DNA of 64,000 bases, from positions 113,400 to 177,399 of the forward strand of contig NZ_FNEG01000009.1 in NCBI RefSeq assembly GCF_900100075.1, read 5' to 3'. Positions 52,135 to 61,129 of the stretch are shown here, one piece after another (the first letter of the stretch is position 1; every line of letters begins with the position of its first letter). Under the pieces are notes generated by a model. That model did no database searches, was not told the origin of the DNA, and saw only the letters and a program-made list of their open reading frames with translations. Origin of the DNA: Chryseobacterium jejuense. Its GTDB lineage: Bacteria > Bacteroidota > Bacteroidia > Flavobacteriales > Weeksellaceae. Both the position numbers and the translations under genes were made by a program.

Positions 52135-52584
52135 CTATTTTAATTCTTTTTCAAAACATACACTATGATCTACCCCAATGTACTGCCCATAATTAGGAAT
52201 TTTTTGGAATCCACTTTTTTCATATACAGAAATTGCATTGGTAAGGTCCTTGGATGTTTCAAGAGCTGCCTTTTGATAGCCTAATTCCTTAGCCCAACTT
52301 TCCAGTTCTTTTACAATGGCAGAACCCAAACCTCTTTTCCTAAACTCAGGGTTGGTGAACATTCTTTTGATTTCAACAGTATCTTCTGAAAGTTCTTTGA
52401 AAGCACCGCACGCTGCCGGAATTTCATCAATGTAAACCACAATACAATTTTTAATCACATCAATTTTATTAAACTGGGCAAAAAATGCATCATCATCCCC
52501 GTTGTGTTCTGCAAGGTGGGCATCAAGAGATTCTACAAGCATTTTAAAATCTGTGGAGTTAGAATCGGTTCTATATATTATCAT
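52135..52584 (-). CDS. GNAT-family N-acetyltransferase
   Basis: 149 residues. The acetyl-CoA-binding motif is in FRKRGLGSAIVKELESWAKE (R/Q-x-x-G-x-G/A), followed by the beta strand AALETSKDLTNAISVYEKSGF. An acceptor cannot be predicted. Monocistronic, downstream of hutH on the same strand with a terminator between. Confidence 0.88.
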   Translation of the reverse strand: MIIYRTDSNSTDFKMLVESLDAHLAEHNGDDDAFFAQFNKIDVIKNCIVVYIDEIPAACGAFKELSEDTVEIKRMFTNPEFRKRGLGSAIVKELESWAKELGYQKAALETSKDLTNAISVYEKSGFQKIPNYGQYIGVDHSVCFEKELK

Positions 52585-52626
52585 TATTTTTTTTGATTAA
52601 AATTTAAAATCTGTGAGTGTAAAACA

Positions 52627-52650
52627 AAAAAGCTCCCTTTCGGAAGCTTT
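52627..52650 (-). terminator. Terminator of hutH
   Basis: Imperfect stem AAAGCT / AGCTTT region with an inner CCC/GG, followed on the minus strand by TTTTTTG. Confidence 0.7.
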
Positions 52651-52663
52651 CATTTTTATTGGA

Positions 52664-54151
52664 TTAGTTTACAATAAACTTTCTTTCTCTGATGAGCTCT
52701 GCAATAGCCAGCATATCTTTCCCAATTAATCTGTCGTCTTCAAGCTTAGTAACTTTGGAACGAAGAATCGTGAAGTTTTCTTCAATGATCTTGGAACATT
52801 TCGAAGGTCTTCTGAATTCCAGACCCTGAGCGGCAAACATTAATTCAACAGATAAAATATTAACCAGATTTCCAAGAACCTGATTGAATTTTCTTCCTGA
52901 GATACTTCCCATAGAAACATGGTCTTCCTGCCCTAAACTTGTAGGAATAGAGTCAGCAGATGCCGGGAAACACAATGTTTTATTCTCTGTTACTAATGCA
53001 GCAGAAGTATATTGAGGGATCATAAATCCTGAATTCAATCCTGAGCTTTCCGTTAATAATCTTGGAAGTCCGTACTTTCCTTCCAATAGTAAATAACTTC
53101 TTCTGTCTGAAATATTTCCTAATTCTGCAGCTGCAAGGGTTGCATAATCTAATGGTAAAGCCATCAGCTGTCCGTGGAAGTTTCCTCCTGAGATAGATTC
53201 TTCTGCACTTAATACAATTGGGTTATCTGTTACAGAGTTTAATTCTGTCTCTGCCATGCTTTTAAGGTGCTCATAAGCATTTCTACTCGCTCCGTGAACC
53301 TGTGGTACACATCTCATAGAATAAGGATCCTGAACTCTTTCACAATCTTCATGAGCTTTCATATTTTCTGATCCTTTCAGGAACTTAAGCATTCTTGCGG
53401 CTACTTTTTTACTTCCTTCAAATGGTCTGATATCATGAAGCTCTTTCTTGAACGGACTTGCAGAACCTCTGTACGCTTCAATACTCATGGCAGCAGTTAT
53501 ATCAGCAAGATCCAACAGGTATTCAAATTTCTCTAAGCCTTTGATCGCATGTGCCAGGATAAACTGTGTTCCGTTAATTAGTCCTAATCCTTCTTTTGGC
53601 CCAAGAGCTAATGGTTCAAGATTATGTTTTTCCAATACTTCCATAGTATCTGAAACTTGATCTCCTTCCCAAACCTGTCCAAGACCTAATAAAGGTAGTA
53701 CAAGATGAGCCAGAGGAGCTAAATCTCCCGACGCCCCCACAGATCCTTGCTCAGGAACCACAGGAATAATATCTTTTTCAAGCATCAGAATCAATCTCTC
53801 AATCACGTCAAGAGAAACTCCGGAAAATCCTTTTGATAAAGCATGAACTTTAGCAATCATCATGATCTTTGAAAGTTCTTTTTCAATAGGCTTCCCTACG
53901 CCTACAGCATGGGAAATAATCAGATTATACTGTAACTGAGCGGTTTCATCTGCTGATATTTTAGTATCGCACAACGGCCCGAATCCTGTATTGATTCCAT
54001 ATACACATCTGTCGGATTCTACAATTTGCTGTACGTTTTTCTGAGATTTTAAAATTTGGTCTTTGGCTGCTTTGTTCAGCTTGGCTTTATTAGGTTTTTT
54101 ACATATTTCCAGAACATCATGGAAAGTAAAAACATCTACTCCGTATATCAT
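52664..54151 (-). CDS. hutH: Histidine ammonia-lyase
   Basis: 495 residues. The cofactor-forming ASG is in GSVGASGDLAPLAH (about 139-152), with SVTDNP and QEDHVSMGS (about 410-418) further on. It deaminates L-histidine to urocanate, the first step of histidine breakdown. The other hut genes (urocanase, imidazolonepropionase, formiminoglutamate hydrolase) are not in this window. Length is normal. Confidence 0.94.
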   Translation of the reverse strand: MIYGVDVFTFHDVLEICKKPNKAKLNKAAKDQILKSQKNVQQIVESDRCVYGINTGFGPLCDTKISADETAQLQYNLIISHAVGVGKPIEKELSKIMMIAKVHALSKGFSGVSLDVIERLILMLEKDIIPVVPEQGSVGASGDLAPLAHLVLPLLGLGQVWEGDQVSDTMEVLEKHNLEPLALGPKEGLGLINGTQFILAHAIKGLEKFEYLLDLADITAAMSIEAYRGSASPFKKELHDIRPFEGSKKVAARMLKFLKGSENMKAHEDCERVQDPYSMRCVPQVHGASRNAYEHLKSMAETELNSVTDNPIVLSAEESISGGNFHGQLMALPLDYATLAAAELGNISDRRSYLLLEGKYGLPRLLTESSGLNSGFMIPQYTSAALVTENKTLCFPASADSIPTSLGQEDHVSMGSISGRKFNQVLGNLVNILSVELMFAAQGLEFRRPSKCSKIIEENFTILRSKVTKLEDDRLIGKDMLAIAELIRERKFIVN

Positions 54152-54281
54152 TTCTAAAAAATTTTCTTAAAATTACGCATTTAACAATAATTGGAGAAAC
54201 TAAATTTCACTGTTCTATCTTTTTATCTGAAGAAGTGAATTAATTTGCTATTTTTATCGCCGAAATTAAAAACAATAATAC

Positions 54282-55043
54282 ATGAGACTGAAAACTTTAC
54301 TGCTTGCTTTATGCGTTGCAGGTACTACAACTTTCGCACAGAAAGTAAAATATTCTAAGGAAGAAAGACATGAAATGAACCGTTATCTTTTTAACGAAGG
54401 TTTCAATACAGCAACAGATAAAAAGGTTTCCACCATTATATTAAAGGATAACACCGAACATCAGGGTTACAGTAAATCATGGGAAAGGGAGAAAGGTCAG
54501 ATTCTTTCTATCACTATAGAAGATGTTGACACCAAAAAACCTGTAAAATTTACAGCAGCAGAAATTGCTGAAATGTACCTATATCCTACGGAGTTGGAAA
54601 AATCGATGAAAGCTTCGAAATTTATTTCAAACATGAGGAATTACAGCACTAAAAAATACAGTAAATCTGTAACTGATGACGCTGTCTTATATGAAAACCA
54701 AATTGTTTCTTTAAAAAACAAGAAAGAACCCAAAGTTTTCTTAATGCAGGTCATTAACCCTGAATTTAATGAGCTTATTTCCGTTTATCATGATCCATTC
54801 GCTTCAGAAACAATGAGTACCGGCTTTGCAGGTGCTCCCGCATTTGGTGGAGGTGTTATCAAATCCTATTATGTAAAGAAAGGAAATAAGGTAATGTGGC
54901 TTCACAAGGATGACTTTGAAGACAATTATGATTTTTTATTTGGTGATAACGCTGAATTTATGAAAAAATATCCCAAGAACTCTGTAGAGTGGAATTATTT
55001 AAGCTTTTTAATCTATCAATATACTGAAATGAACCACGGATAA
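54282..55043 (+). CDS. Exported protein of unknown function
   Basis: 253 residues with signal peptide MRLKTLLLALCVAGTTTFAQ. The mature part has ADAPTOR-like charged segments (KYSKEERHEMNRYLF, KVSTIILKDNTEHQGYSKSW) and a GFAGAPAFGGGVIKSYYVKK loop. No family recognised. It lies before uvrC with a terminator in between. Confidence 0.7.
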   Translation: MRLKTLLLALCVAGTTTFAQKVKYSKEERHEMNRYLFNEGFNTATDKKVSTIILKDNTEHQGYSKSWEREKGQILSITIEDVDTKKPVKFTAAEIAEMYLYPTELEKSMKASKFISNMRNYSTKKYSKSVTDDAVLYENQIVSLKNKKEPKVFLMQVINPEFNELISVYHDPFASETMSTGFAGAPAFGGGVIKSYYVKKGNKVMWLHKDDFEDNYDFLFGDNAEFMKKYPKNSVEWNYLSFLIYQYTEMNHG

Positions 55044-55066
55044 AATGGGTGATCAAAATATCAGAG

Positions 55067-55097
55067 CCTGTAGAATCATCTGCAGGTTTTTCTTTTT
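55067..55097 (+). terminator. Terminator of the 54282 gene
   Basis: Stem CCTGTAGA / TCTGCAGG (one G-T pair), loop ATCA, then TTTTTCTTTTT. Confidence 0.82.
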
Positions 55098-55116
55098 TAA
55101 ATAGGGAAAGATTCCT

Positions 55117-55124
55117 TAATTTTG
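55117..55124 (+). promoter_or_regulatory. Promoter -7 box of uvrC
   Basis: TAATTTTG only four bases before the ATG at 55129. If used, the transcript would start at or next to the ATG, i.e. be leaderless. Confidence 0.5.
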
Positions 55125-55128
55125 TTAT

Positions 55129-56925
55129 ATGAATCCTTCTTTAGAGTTACAGCTCAAAACCTTACCATCCGAACCCGGTGTTTATCGTTATTATGATAAA
55201 AACGAACAATTATTGTATGTCGGAAAAGCTAAAAATTTAAAGAAGAGGGTTCTCTCTTATTTCAATAAAAATCTTTCAGGATACAGAATAAAGATTATGG
55301 TTGGCAAAATCCAACGTCTGGAAACCACCATCGTAAATAGCGAGTATGATGCTCTTTTGCTGGAAAACAATCTTATTAAAGAACATCAGCCGTTTTATAA
55401 TGTCATGCTGAAGGATGACAAGACCTATCCTTGGATCTGTATTAAAAACGAAGACTTTCCGAGAATTTTCCTGACCAGAAATGTCATTAAAGATGGTTCG
55501 GAATACTATGGTCCTTATGCCAAGGTACGTCCTGCAAAGATTTTACTGGATACGATCAAACATATTTATAAGCTTAGAACCTGTAATCTGAATCTTTCAC
55601 CCGCTAAAATTGCAGACGGAAAGTATAAGGTATGTCTGGAATATCATATTAAAAACTGTGAGGGACCTTGTGAAGACCTTGAAAGCAAAGAAGATTATGA
55701 TGATAAGATAGATGCCATCCGTGGAATCGTTAAAGGAGACTTCCGAAAAGCAAAAGAATATCTGGTAAATCAGATGATGAAGCTTGCCTCCAATCTTCAG
55801 TTTGAAGAAGCACAGATCATTAAGGAAAGACTGGATATTTTAGAAGATTACCAGGCTAAAAATACGGTAGTGAATCCCAATATTGATGATGTGGATGTTT
55901 TCGGTATGACCAGTGATGAGACAGCAGCTTATGTCAATTTCTTTAAAATAAGAAATGGAAATATTATCCAGAGTTTCACTACAGAAATCAAAAAAATTCT
56001 TGAAGAGACTGATGAAGATATTATGGAAGAGGCTTTAATTGAAATCAGGCAGAAATTTAGCTCTGATTCGAAAGAAGTATTACTTCCTTTTCATTTGTCT
56101 GTAGAGATTCCAAATGTGAAACTTATTGTTCCTAAAGTTGGGGATAAAAAAAGAATCGTGGAACTTTCGGAAAAAAATGCAAAAGAATATCGTCTGGAAA
56201 AATTAAAACAAGTTCAAATTGTAGACCCGGAAAGACACACAAACAGAATTATGGCTGAGATGCAGAAGCTTCTCAGAATGCCTGTTGAGCCAAGACATAT
56301 TGAAGGGTTTGATAACTCAAACATTCAGGGAACCAATCCGGTTTCAGCCTGTGTTGTTTTTAAAGATGGAAAACCCAGCAAAGCAGACTATAGAATCTTT
56401 CATCCTAAAACAGTGGAAGGACCCAACGACTTTGCAACGATGGAAGAAGTCATCTACCGCCGGTATAAAAGAATGCTGGATGAGGGAGAAAGTCTTCCGC
56501 AGCTGATTCTTATTGATGGTGGAAAAGGACAGTTGTCTTCTGCTGTCAAAAGTCTGAGATTACTGGGACTGTATCGGAAAATTACCATTGTGGGGATTGC
56601 TAAAAGACTGGAAGAAATTTTCTTCCCGGAAGATTCTATTCCTTTATATCTTGATAAAAAATCCGAAACGTTAAAGATCCTGCAAAGAGTAAGGGATGAA
56701 GCCCACCGATTTGGGGTAAAACATCACAGAACAAGAAGAAAAAATTCCACTATAAAATCTGAACTGGAAGAAATTCCCGGTGTGGGAGAAAAAACGATAG
56801 AATTATTACTGTCTAAACTTAAGTCTGTAAAAAGGATCAAAGAATCCAATCAGGAAACCTTGGAAGAGATCTTAGGTAAAAGTAAAGCAAAAGTTATTTG
56901 GGAGTTTTTCAATAGCAATGGGTAA
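55129..56925 (+). CDS. uvrC: Excinuclease ABC subunit C
   Basis: 598 residues. GIY-YIG nuclease domain: PGVYRYYDKNEQLLYVGKAK (about 15-34) and SEYDALLLENNLIKEHQPF. UVR motif near LQFEEAQIIKERLDILEDY (about 222-240). C-terminal RNase H-like nuclease domain starts at GFDNSNIQGTNPVSACVVF. The two HhH motifs are IPGVGEKTIELLLSKL. Makes both incisions in nucleotide excision repair. Follows a terminator and has its own -7 box. Confidence 0.95.
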   Translation: MNPSLELQLKTLPSEPGVYRYYDKNEQLLYVGKAKNLKKRVLSYFNKNLSGYRIKIMVGKIQRLETTIVNSEYDALLLENNLIKEHQPFYNVMLKDDKTYPWICIKNEDFPRIFLTRNVIKDGSEYYGPYAKVRPAKILLDTIKHIYKLRTCNLNLSPAKIADGKYKVCLEYHIKNCEGPCEDLESKEDYDDKIDAIRGIVKGDFRKAKEYLVNQMMKLASNLQFEEAQIIKERLDILEDYQAKNTVVNPNIDDVDVFGMTSDETAAYVNFFKIRNGNIIQSFTTEIKKILEETDEDIMEEALIEIRQKFSSDSKEVLLPFHLSVEIPNVKLIVPKVGDKKRIVELSEKNAKEYRLEKLKQVQIVDPERHTNRIMAEMQKLLRMPVEPRHIEGFDNSNIQGTNPVSACVVFKDGKPSKADYRIFHPKTVEGPNDFATMEEVIYRRYKRMLDEGESLPQLILIDGGKGQLSSAVKSLRLLGLYRKITIVGIAKRLEEIFFPEDSIPLYLDKKSETLKILQRVRDEAHRFGVKHHRTRRKNSTIKSELEEIPGVGEKTIELLLSKLKSVKRIKESNQETLEEILGKSKAKVIWEFFNSNG

Positions 56926-57170
56926 TCTCACCTACCCTATCAATTTATTTTTCACAAATAAATGAACTTTTTTTTATAAAATTCCAATTTACAAACTATT
57001 TTCTCAACATGAGACAAATATTGTAAAAACACGCCCTAACTTCAAATTAAAATCAATAAAAACTAAATACATTTAAAATATAATAAAAATAATATTATTA
57101 TATGTATTTTTTTCATAAATTAGTACTATTAATTTCAAACAATAATACCATGAAAAAAAACTCATTCTGC

Positions 57171-57192
57171 AAATGATAATGCATTATCATTT
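57171..57192. repeat. Perfect 22-base palindrome in intergenic DNA
   Basis: AAATGATAATG followed by its exact reverse complement. The central TGATAATGCATTATCA resembles metal-regulator operator sites such as Fur/MntR/Zur boxes, with a two-base centre. No promoter or intact gene is obviously controlled by it. Confidence 0.7.
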
Positions 57193-57307
57193 ACCTCCAT
57201 TGGTATTCTGCCATTACCTTTCCTTAATATTTTTTACAAATGACAGCTTGGTAGAGTCCTAATTATTCTAAAAAAAGAAAAAACACATCAACATACTTCC
57301 AAAAAAA

Positions 57308-57332
57308 TAAGCTCTTCAAAAAGAGCTTATTT
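57308..57332 (-). terminator. Likely terminator of the 57359 gene
   Basis: Stem AAGCTCTT / AAGAGCTT (57310-57317, 57322-57329) followed on the minus strand by ATTTTTTTGG. Confidence 0.6.
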
Positions 57333-57358
57333 TAGTTTTATATTCAGTAAACATTACA

Positions 57359-58135
57359 TTATTTTCCAGTGAAGATCTCTTTAGTATATCTTCCATCAGC
57401 TTGTGGAATATCAATTACAATATTTCCATTTTCAACATAACCTATGGTAACATTGTTATCAGCAAGCTTCACAATAAATATGTCATTTTTTGAAGTTGTT
57501 TTAAAGATAGCATACGGCACAGAACTCCCCGATTTTGCCAGGATAAACTGATTGGCATCAATCTGTATCTTCTGTACAACTACTTTCCCATTGGAATAAG
57601 TTCCTGTGGATGAACCTGCAGCAGGAGCAATCACAGCTGTTTCAGGAGCAGAACTCTGAACAGTATTGGAAGCGATTGTTGTAGTGGTAGTTGAAGTTTG
57701 AGTCTTTGCAGGCTGCATGGCAACAGGATTAGAATTACTAACACTTATTAAAGCCATTTTCAAAGCATCCGCCAAACCTTCTTCAAATTCTTTAATGCTG
57801 GAACTTCCTTTAGATTCAAGAATTACTTTATTATTACAATCTTTAAACTCAAGCATTAGTTTATTGGAAAATAAACTCTTAACATTCAAAATATTTGCAT
57901 TGATAATATTACAAGAATTATCCTTAGCCTCAGATGGCCATTGATCGATACTTGCTGGTAAAATTACATACTTCTTGTTTTTTAAAGCTTTTGTCAGAGC
58001 TCCTTCCAAACCATAACTCTCTCCTTTGAAGCTCTCAAACTTCTCAGGAATCAATACATATTTATAATCTGAAACTTTCTGTCCGAAAATAGCTGTTGAG
58101 CAAATAGCCAACATCAATATTGATAACTTTTTCAT
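57359..58135 (-). CDS. Exported protein of unknown function, operon partner of PorV/PorQ-like gene
   Basis: About 258 residues from the ATG at 58135 (MKKLSILMLAICSTAIFGQ, a signal peptide); the ATG at 58153 is also possible and overlaps the upstream stop by eight bases. The N-terminal half is conserved-looking (YKYVLIPEKFESFKGESYGL, LTKALKNKKYVILPAS). A Ser/Thr/Ala-rich linker follows at about 150-185, and a C-terminal beta domain ends it. The pairing with a PorV/PorQ-like gene suggests an envelope role. Confidence 0.7.
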   Translation of the reverse strand: MKKLSILMLAICSTAIFGQKVSDYKYVLIPEKFESFKGESYGLEGALTKALKNKKYVILPASIDQWPSEAKDNSCNIINANILNVKSLFSNKLMLEFKDCNNKVILESKGSSSIKEFEEGLADALKMALISVSNSNPVAMQPAKTQTSTTTTTIASNTVQSSAPETAVIAPAAGSSTGTYSNGKVVVQKIQIDANQFILAKSGSSVPYAIFKTTSKNDIFIVKLADNNVTIGYVENGNIVIDIPQADGRYTKEIFTGK

Positions 58136-58145
58136 ATCCTTCACT

Positions 58146-59228
58146 TTAGTCATTTCTGAATGCTCCCATATCTAGCTTAAGCGAGAAGAAATTAGAATAG
58201 AAATTAGAACCTCCAATACCTGAATTCGTAATAGCATAATCCAGGGTAAGGCCTCTGTATCTAATTCCAATCCCTGCACTTGGCTGGAAAGAAACTTTTC
58301 TTTTTAAATCTTCTATATCTGTAATAGACTGGAACCTGTTGATCCCTAGTCTCACAAAAATCATTTTCTGATACCCTAATTCAGCACCTGCATAAGGGCT
58401 GATACTTGCAAAATCAGTAGAAATCAAAGATGCTGTCTTTGCAAAATCCACATTGATTCCTGCTTCAGGCAATACATACACACTGCTGTTAATTTCAAAT
58501 AACTTACTCGCTCCTACATTTAGCTTAGGCATCGTAAGCTCCATTTTATCTTTTGGTGCAGGGTTGAATTCTTCACCGTTTACCACTGTTGACAGTTCTT
58601 TCTGGTTAATACTCCAAAAGTTAACAGTAGTGGTAATATCTCTAACCATTCCCCCGAATTTCCATCCGTTTTCTCCTTTATAAATGGCTCCAACATCAAA
58701 ACCAAATCCATAACCATTGGCAAATTTACCTACATTTCTATAGACAATTTTAGCATTTACCCCAACATCAAGATTCGGGTTTCCTCCCGGACGGAATGCA
58801 TAGGAAAGGATAGCGGCATAATCAGACTGTGAGAATTTTGTGATTTTATCGTAATCAATATTCCCTTCAGCATCAATCATCTGGGTGGTATTCAAAATAT
58901 TATCTACCCCAAGTCTTACTACTGAAACTCCAAAAACACCTTCTTCCATTACTCTTGCATAGGCTAGATAATCATATTTTGCTATGGATTCAAAGTATTC
59001 GGCGTGCATTGCTGCTCCCTGCCAGTCTTTCTCAATAGCCATTAAACCTGCCGGGTTCCACATAGGAGAATACACGTCATCCTGATTGGATATTACAGCA
59101 CCTCCCATTGCTAATCCTCGGGCTCCTGCTCCGATATTTAAGAATTCATTGGAATACTTCCTGATAATCTGAGATTGAGACAGCCCATAGAGCAGTGAAA
59201 ATGCAAGTAAAAAATATTTTTTCATCAT
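58146..59228 (-). CDS. PorV/PorQ-family outer-membrane protein (type IX secretion)
   Basis: 360 residues with signal peptide MMKKYFLLAFSLLYGLSQSQ. The family signature is at the mature start: FLNIGAGARGLAMGGAVISN, PMWNPAGLMAIEKDWQGAA. Strand pattern and final segment YSNFFSLKLDMGAFRND fit a FadL-like barrel. PorV/PorQ are outer-membrane components of the type IX system that help attach cargo; this paralog could serve another role. Overlaps the next gene. Confidence 0.85.
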   Translation of the reverse strand: MMKKYFLLAFSLLYGLSQSQIIRKYSNEFLNIGAGARGLAMGGAVISNQDDVYSPMWNPAGLMAIEKDWQGAAMHAEYFESIAKYDYLAYARVMEEGVFGVSVVRLGVDNILNTTQMIDAEGNIDYDKITKFSQSDYAAILSYAFRPGGNPNLDVGVNAKIVYRNVGKFANGYGFGFDVGAIYKGENGWKFGGMVRDITTTVNFWSINQKELSTVVNGEEFNPAPKDKMELTMPKLNVGASKLFEINSSVYVLPEAGINVDFAKTASLISTDFASISPYAGAELGYQKMIFVRLGINRFQSITDIEDLKRKVSFQPSAGIGIRYRGLTLDYAITNSGIGGSNFYSNFFSLKLDMGAFRND

Positions 59229-59240
59229 ATAAAATTGATG

Positions 59241-60119
59241 CTAGTTAAAGTTTTTAGTTTTCCTGGCCTTAATTAATCCATTCGCAATGATTGCCAGTAT
59301 CATAACTCCTGAGGCAATATAAAATATAGGACTCATATGTTCTGATTCCCCAAAGATAAAAAAAGCTAGTATAATTCCGTAAACAGGTTCCAAATTAACT
59401 GTTAAAATTAGAGTAAAAGGCGATATATACTTCATTAAATTCACTGATTCCAGCATCGGAAAAGCAGTAAAAACACTGGCTAACAAGCATATTAACGCTA
59501 TATCACGGTAGTTTATTTCATTCATTTGAAAAATTTGGCCTGAAAACAAATAAAATAACATTAAAATAAACCAACCACAGAATATTTCGTAAAATATAAT
59601 GTTCCCGGAACTCGTTTTACCAAACATCTTACCATTAAAAACAGAAAATATGGTCCCAAAAATAGCACAAAGGACACCATACATAATCCCTTCCTTATAT
59701 TGAAATTCTGTTTTGAAGATTAATAAAATACAAGCTACAATCACTACTCCCATTATTACTTCTGAAATATCAATCTTCCTTTTAAAGATAACAGGCTCCA
59801 AAATTGAGGCAAAGAGTGTGGATAATGATAAACAGCTTAGCGCAATGGACACATTGGAAACTTTAATTGAATAAAAGAAGCAATACCAGTGAAGTGCCAT
59901 GGTAAAACCTATGGCTGCCAGCTGAAAGAATACTTTTTTAGAAACTTTTATGCTTTCCTTTTTAAATATCCTTATGAATACAAAAAGAAAAATTGAGGCA
60001 AAGAGCATTCTGTAAAATACTAGGATCTGAGCATTAGCATGAATAAGTTTTCCTAAAATTGCAGTGAACCCCCATAAAAATATTATTAAATGCAATCTGA
60101 AAAGCGCTAATTTATGCAT
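59241..60119 (-). CDS. DMT-family (EamA) transporter
   Basis: 292 residues, ten transmembrane segments in two EamA repeats (first: HLIIFLWGFTAILGKLIHANAQ, FYRMLFASIFLFVFI; second: MYGVLCAIFGTIFSVFNGKMFG, PFTLILTVNLEPVYGIILAF). Such proteins are metabolite or amino acid exporters/importers. Substrate unknown. Own -7 box. Confidence 0.9.
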   Translation of the reverse strand: MHKLALFRLHLIIFLWGFTAILGKLIHANAQILVFYRMLFASIFLFVFIRIFKKESIKVSKKVFFQLAAIGFTMALHWYCFFYSIKVSNVSIALSCLSLSTLFASILEPVIFKRKIDISEVIMGVVIVACILLIFKTEFQYKEGIMYGVLCAIFGTIFSVFNGKMFGKTSSGNIIFYEIFCGWFILMLFYLFSGQIFQMNEINYRDIALICLLASVFTAFPMLESVNLMKYISPFTLILTVNLEPVYGIILAFFIFGESEHMSPIFYIASGVMILAIIANGLIKARKTKNFN

Positions 60120-60147
60120 AACCTACCTTCTTTAAAATTTTAAGTGG

Positions 60148-60155
60148 CAAATTTA
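60148..60155 (-). promoter_or_regulatory. Promoter -7 box of the EamA transporter
   Basis: Minus-strand TAAATTTG, 28 bases before the ATG. Confidence 0.5.
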
Positions 60156-60322
60156 CAAATAGGCTTTTATAAATCTCACAAAAAATATAAATTTACATTA
60201 ATAAAAAAACTATAAATAAAGTTTTTAATAGTTTTTCTTTCTAATGCATACTCTATTCTATTAATTTCCTAAAAAAAGGCAAAAAGAAAGAGATAAAACA
60301 ATACTATTCCTTTAAAAATATC

Positions 60323-60877
60323 ATGATATTAAATCCAGCTATTAAAATCAAAACCGAGCGTTTAACTTTACAACCTGTTGAAGATTCATATATTGATAAT
60401 ATTTTAGAACATTTTACCAATGAGGTTACTAGATATATGCCCTTTAATCCACAAGGTAACAGAAAGGATATTATCAGCTTTGTTAATGAATCCAAAAGAA
60501 CATTATTACAAAATACAGATTTAGTAATGGTTGCTCTAGATTCAAATAGGGATTTTATCGGATGCTGCGGGATTCATAATATTACAGAAGAGTCTATTGA
60601 ACTGGGATTATGGTTAAAAAAGAACTCTCAAGGGAAAGGACTAGGAACTGAAATCATAGCAGCCCTTATCGAATTTCTAGAAAATAATTTCACTTTTAAA
60701 TATATCTTATATCCGGTAGATGAAGAAAATATAGCCAGTAGAAAAATCCCGGAAAAGCTTGGATTTATTCAGGTTAAAAAATATACGAAATATAAAAGCC
60801 CTAGCATCAATCTTACTATTTTAGAATATCGAAAATATTACCAGAATGAAGAGCTAGCCCCTAACAAAAAACCCTGA
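60323..60877 (+). CDS. GNAT-family N-acetyltransferase (RimJ/RimL-like)
   Basis: 184 residues. IKTERLTLQPVEDSYIDNIL is the usual start of RimJ/L-type acetyltransferases. The acetyl-CoA motif is in SQGKGLGTEIIAALIEFLE, and ENIASRKIPEKLGFIQVKKY marks the C-terminal strand. The acceptor is unknown. Followed by a minus-strand-oriented hairpin. Confidence 0.88.
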   Translation: MILNPAIKIKTERLTLQPVEDSYIDNILEHFTNEVTRYMPFNPQGNRKDIISFVNESKRTLLQNTDLVMVALDSNRDFIGCCGIHNITEESIELGLWLKKNSQGKGLGTEIIAALIEFLENNFTFKYILYPVDEENIASRKIPEKLGFIQVKKYTKYKSPSINLTILEYRKYYQNEELAPNKKP

Positions 60878-60898
60878 AAATGGGTTAAACTTTCAGGG
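60872..60898 (-). terminator. Orphan minus-strand-oriented hairpin
   Basis: CCCTGAAA / TTTCAGGG (60872-60879, 60891-60898) overlaps the stop of the GNAT gene and is followed by T6 only on the minus strand. No minus-strand gene lies to its right before the plus-strand 61130 gene. Confidence 0.45.
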
Positions 60899-61129
60899 CC
60901 TTCAAATAATAAACTATTAAAAAAATAAACTAGGAACAGAGTATTTATCAAAGGATTTCACCCTCTGTTACTCTTATGTAAAGTTAGAAAAAATATAAAT
61001 TATTTAAAAATATTTTTTAGTTAAAAATTTCACAATTTACTAATAACCAAACTATTAAACATCTGTTTTACTTCTCCTGCATATTCCTCATAAAAATAGT
61101 ATCTTTAAGCGTAAAAAATTGAAAATTCT

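Larger units (their letters stand above)
56926..57358. other. Long AT-rich intergenic region with a perfect palindrome
   Basis: About 430 bases between uvrC and the 57359 gene's 3' end. It holds a perfect 22-base palindrome (57171-57192, listed separately) and very AT-rich DNA. An ATG at 57151 opens only a nine-codon frame (MKKNSFCK, then stop). No terminator of uvrC was identified by eye; a hairpin AAGCTCTTCAAAAAGAGCTT at 57310-57329 is likely the minus-strand terminator for the 57359 gene. Confidence 0.55.

Noticed and set aside
57151..57177. ATG-initiated nine-codon frame MKKNSFCK in the gap after uvrC.
   Set aside because: Too short, and shifted frames do not extend it into a recognisable peptide. 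It may be a gene relic but cannot be supported.
57171..57192. A firm Fur box call at the 22-base palindrome.
   Set aside because: The classical 7-1-7 Fur pattern has a one-base centre, here it is two; without a controlled gene the regulator cannot be named.
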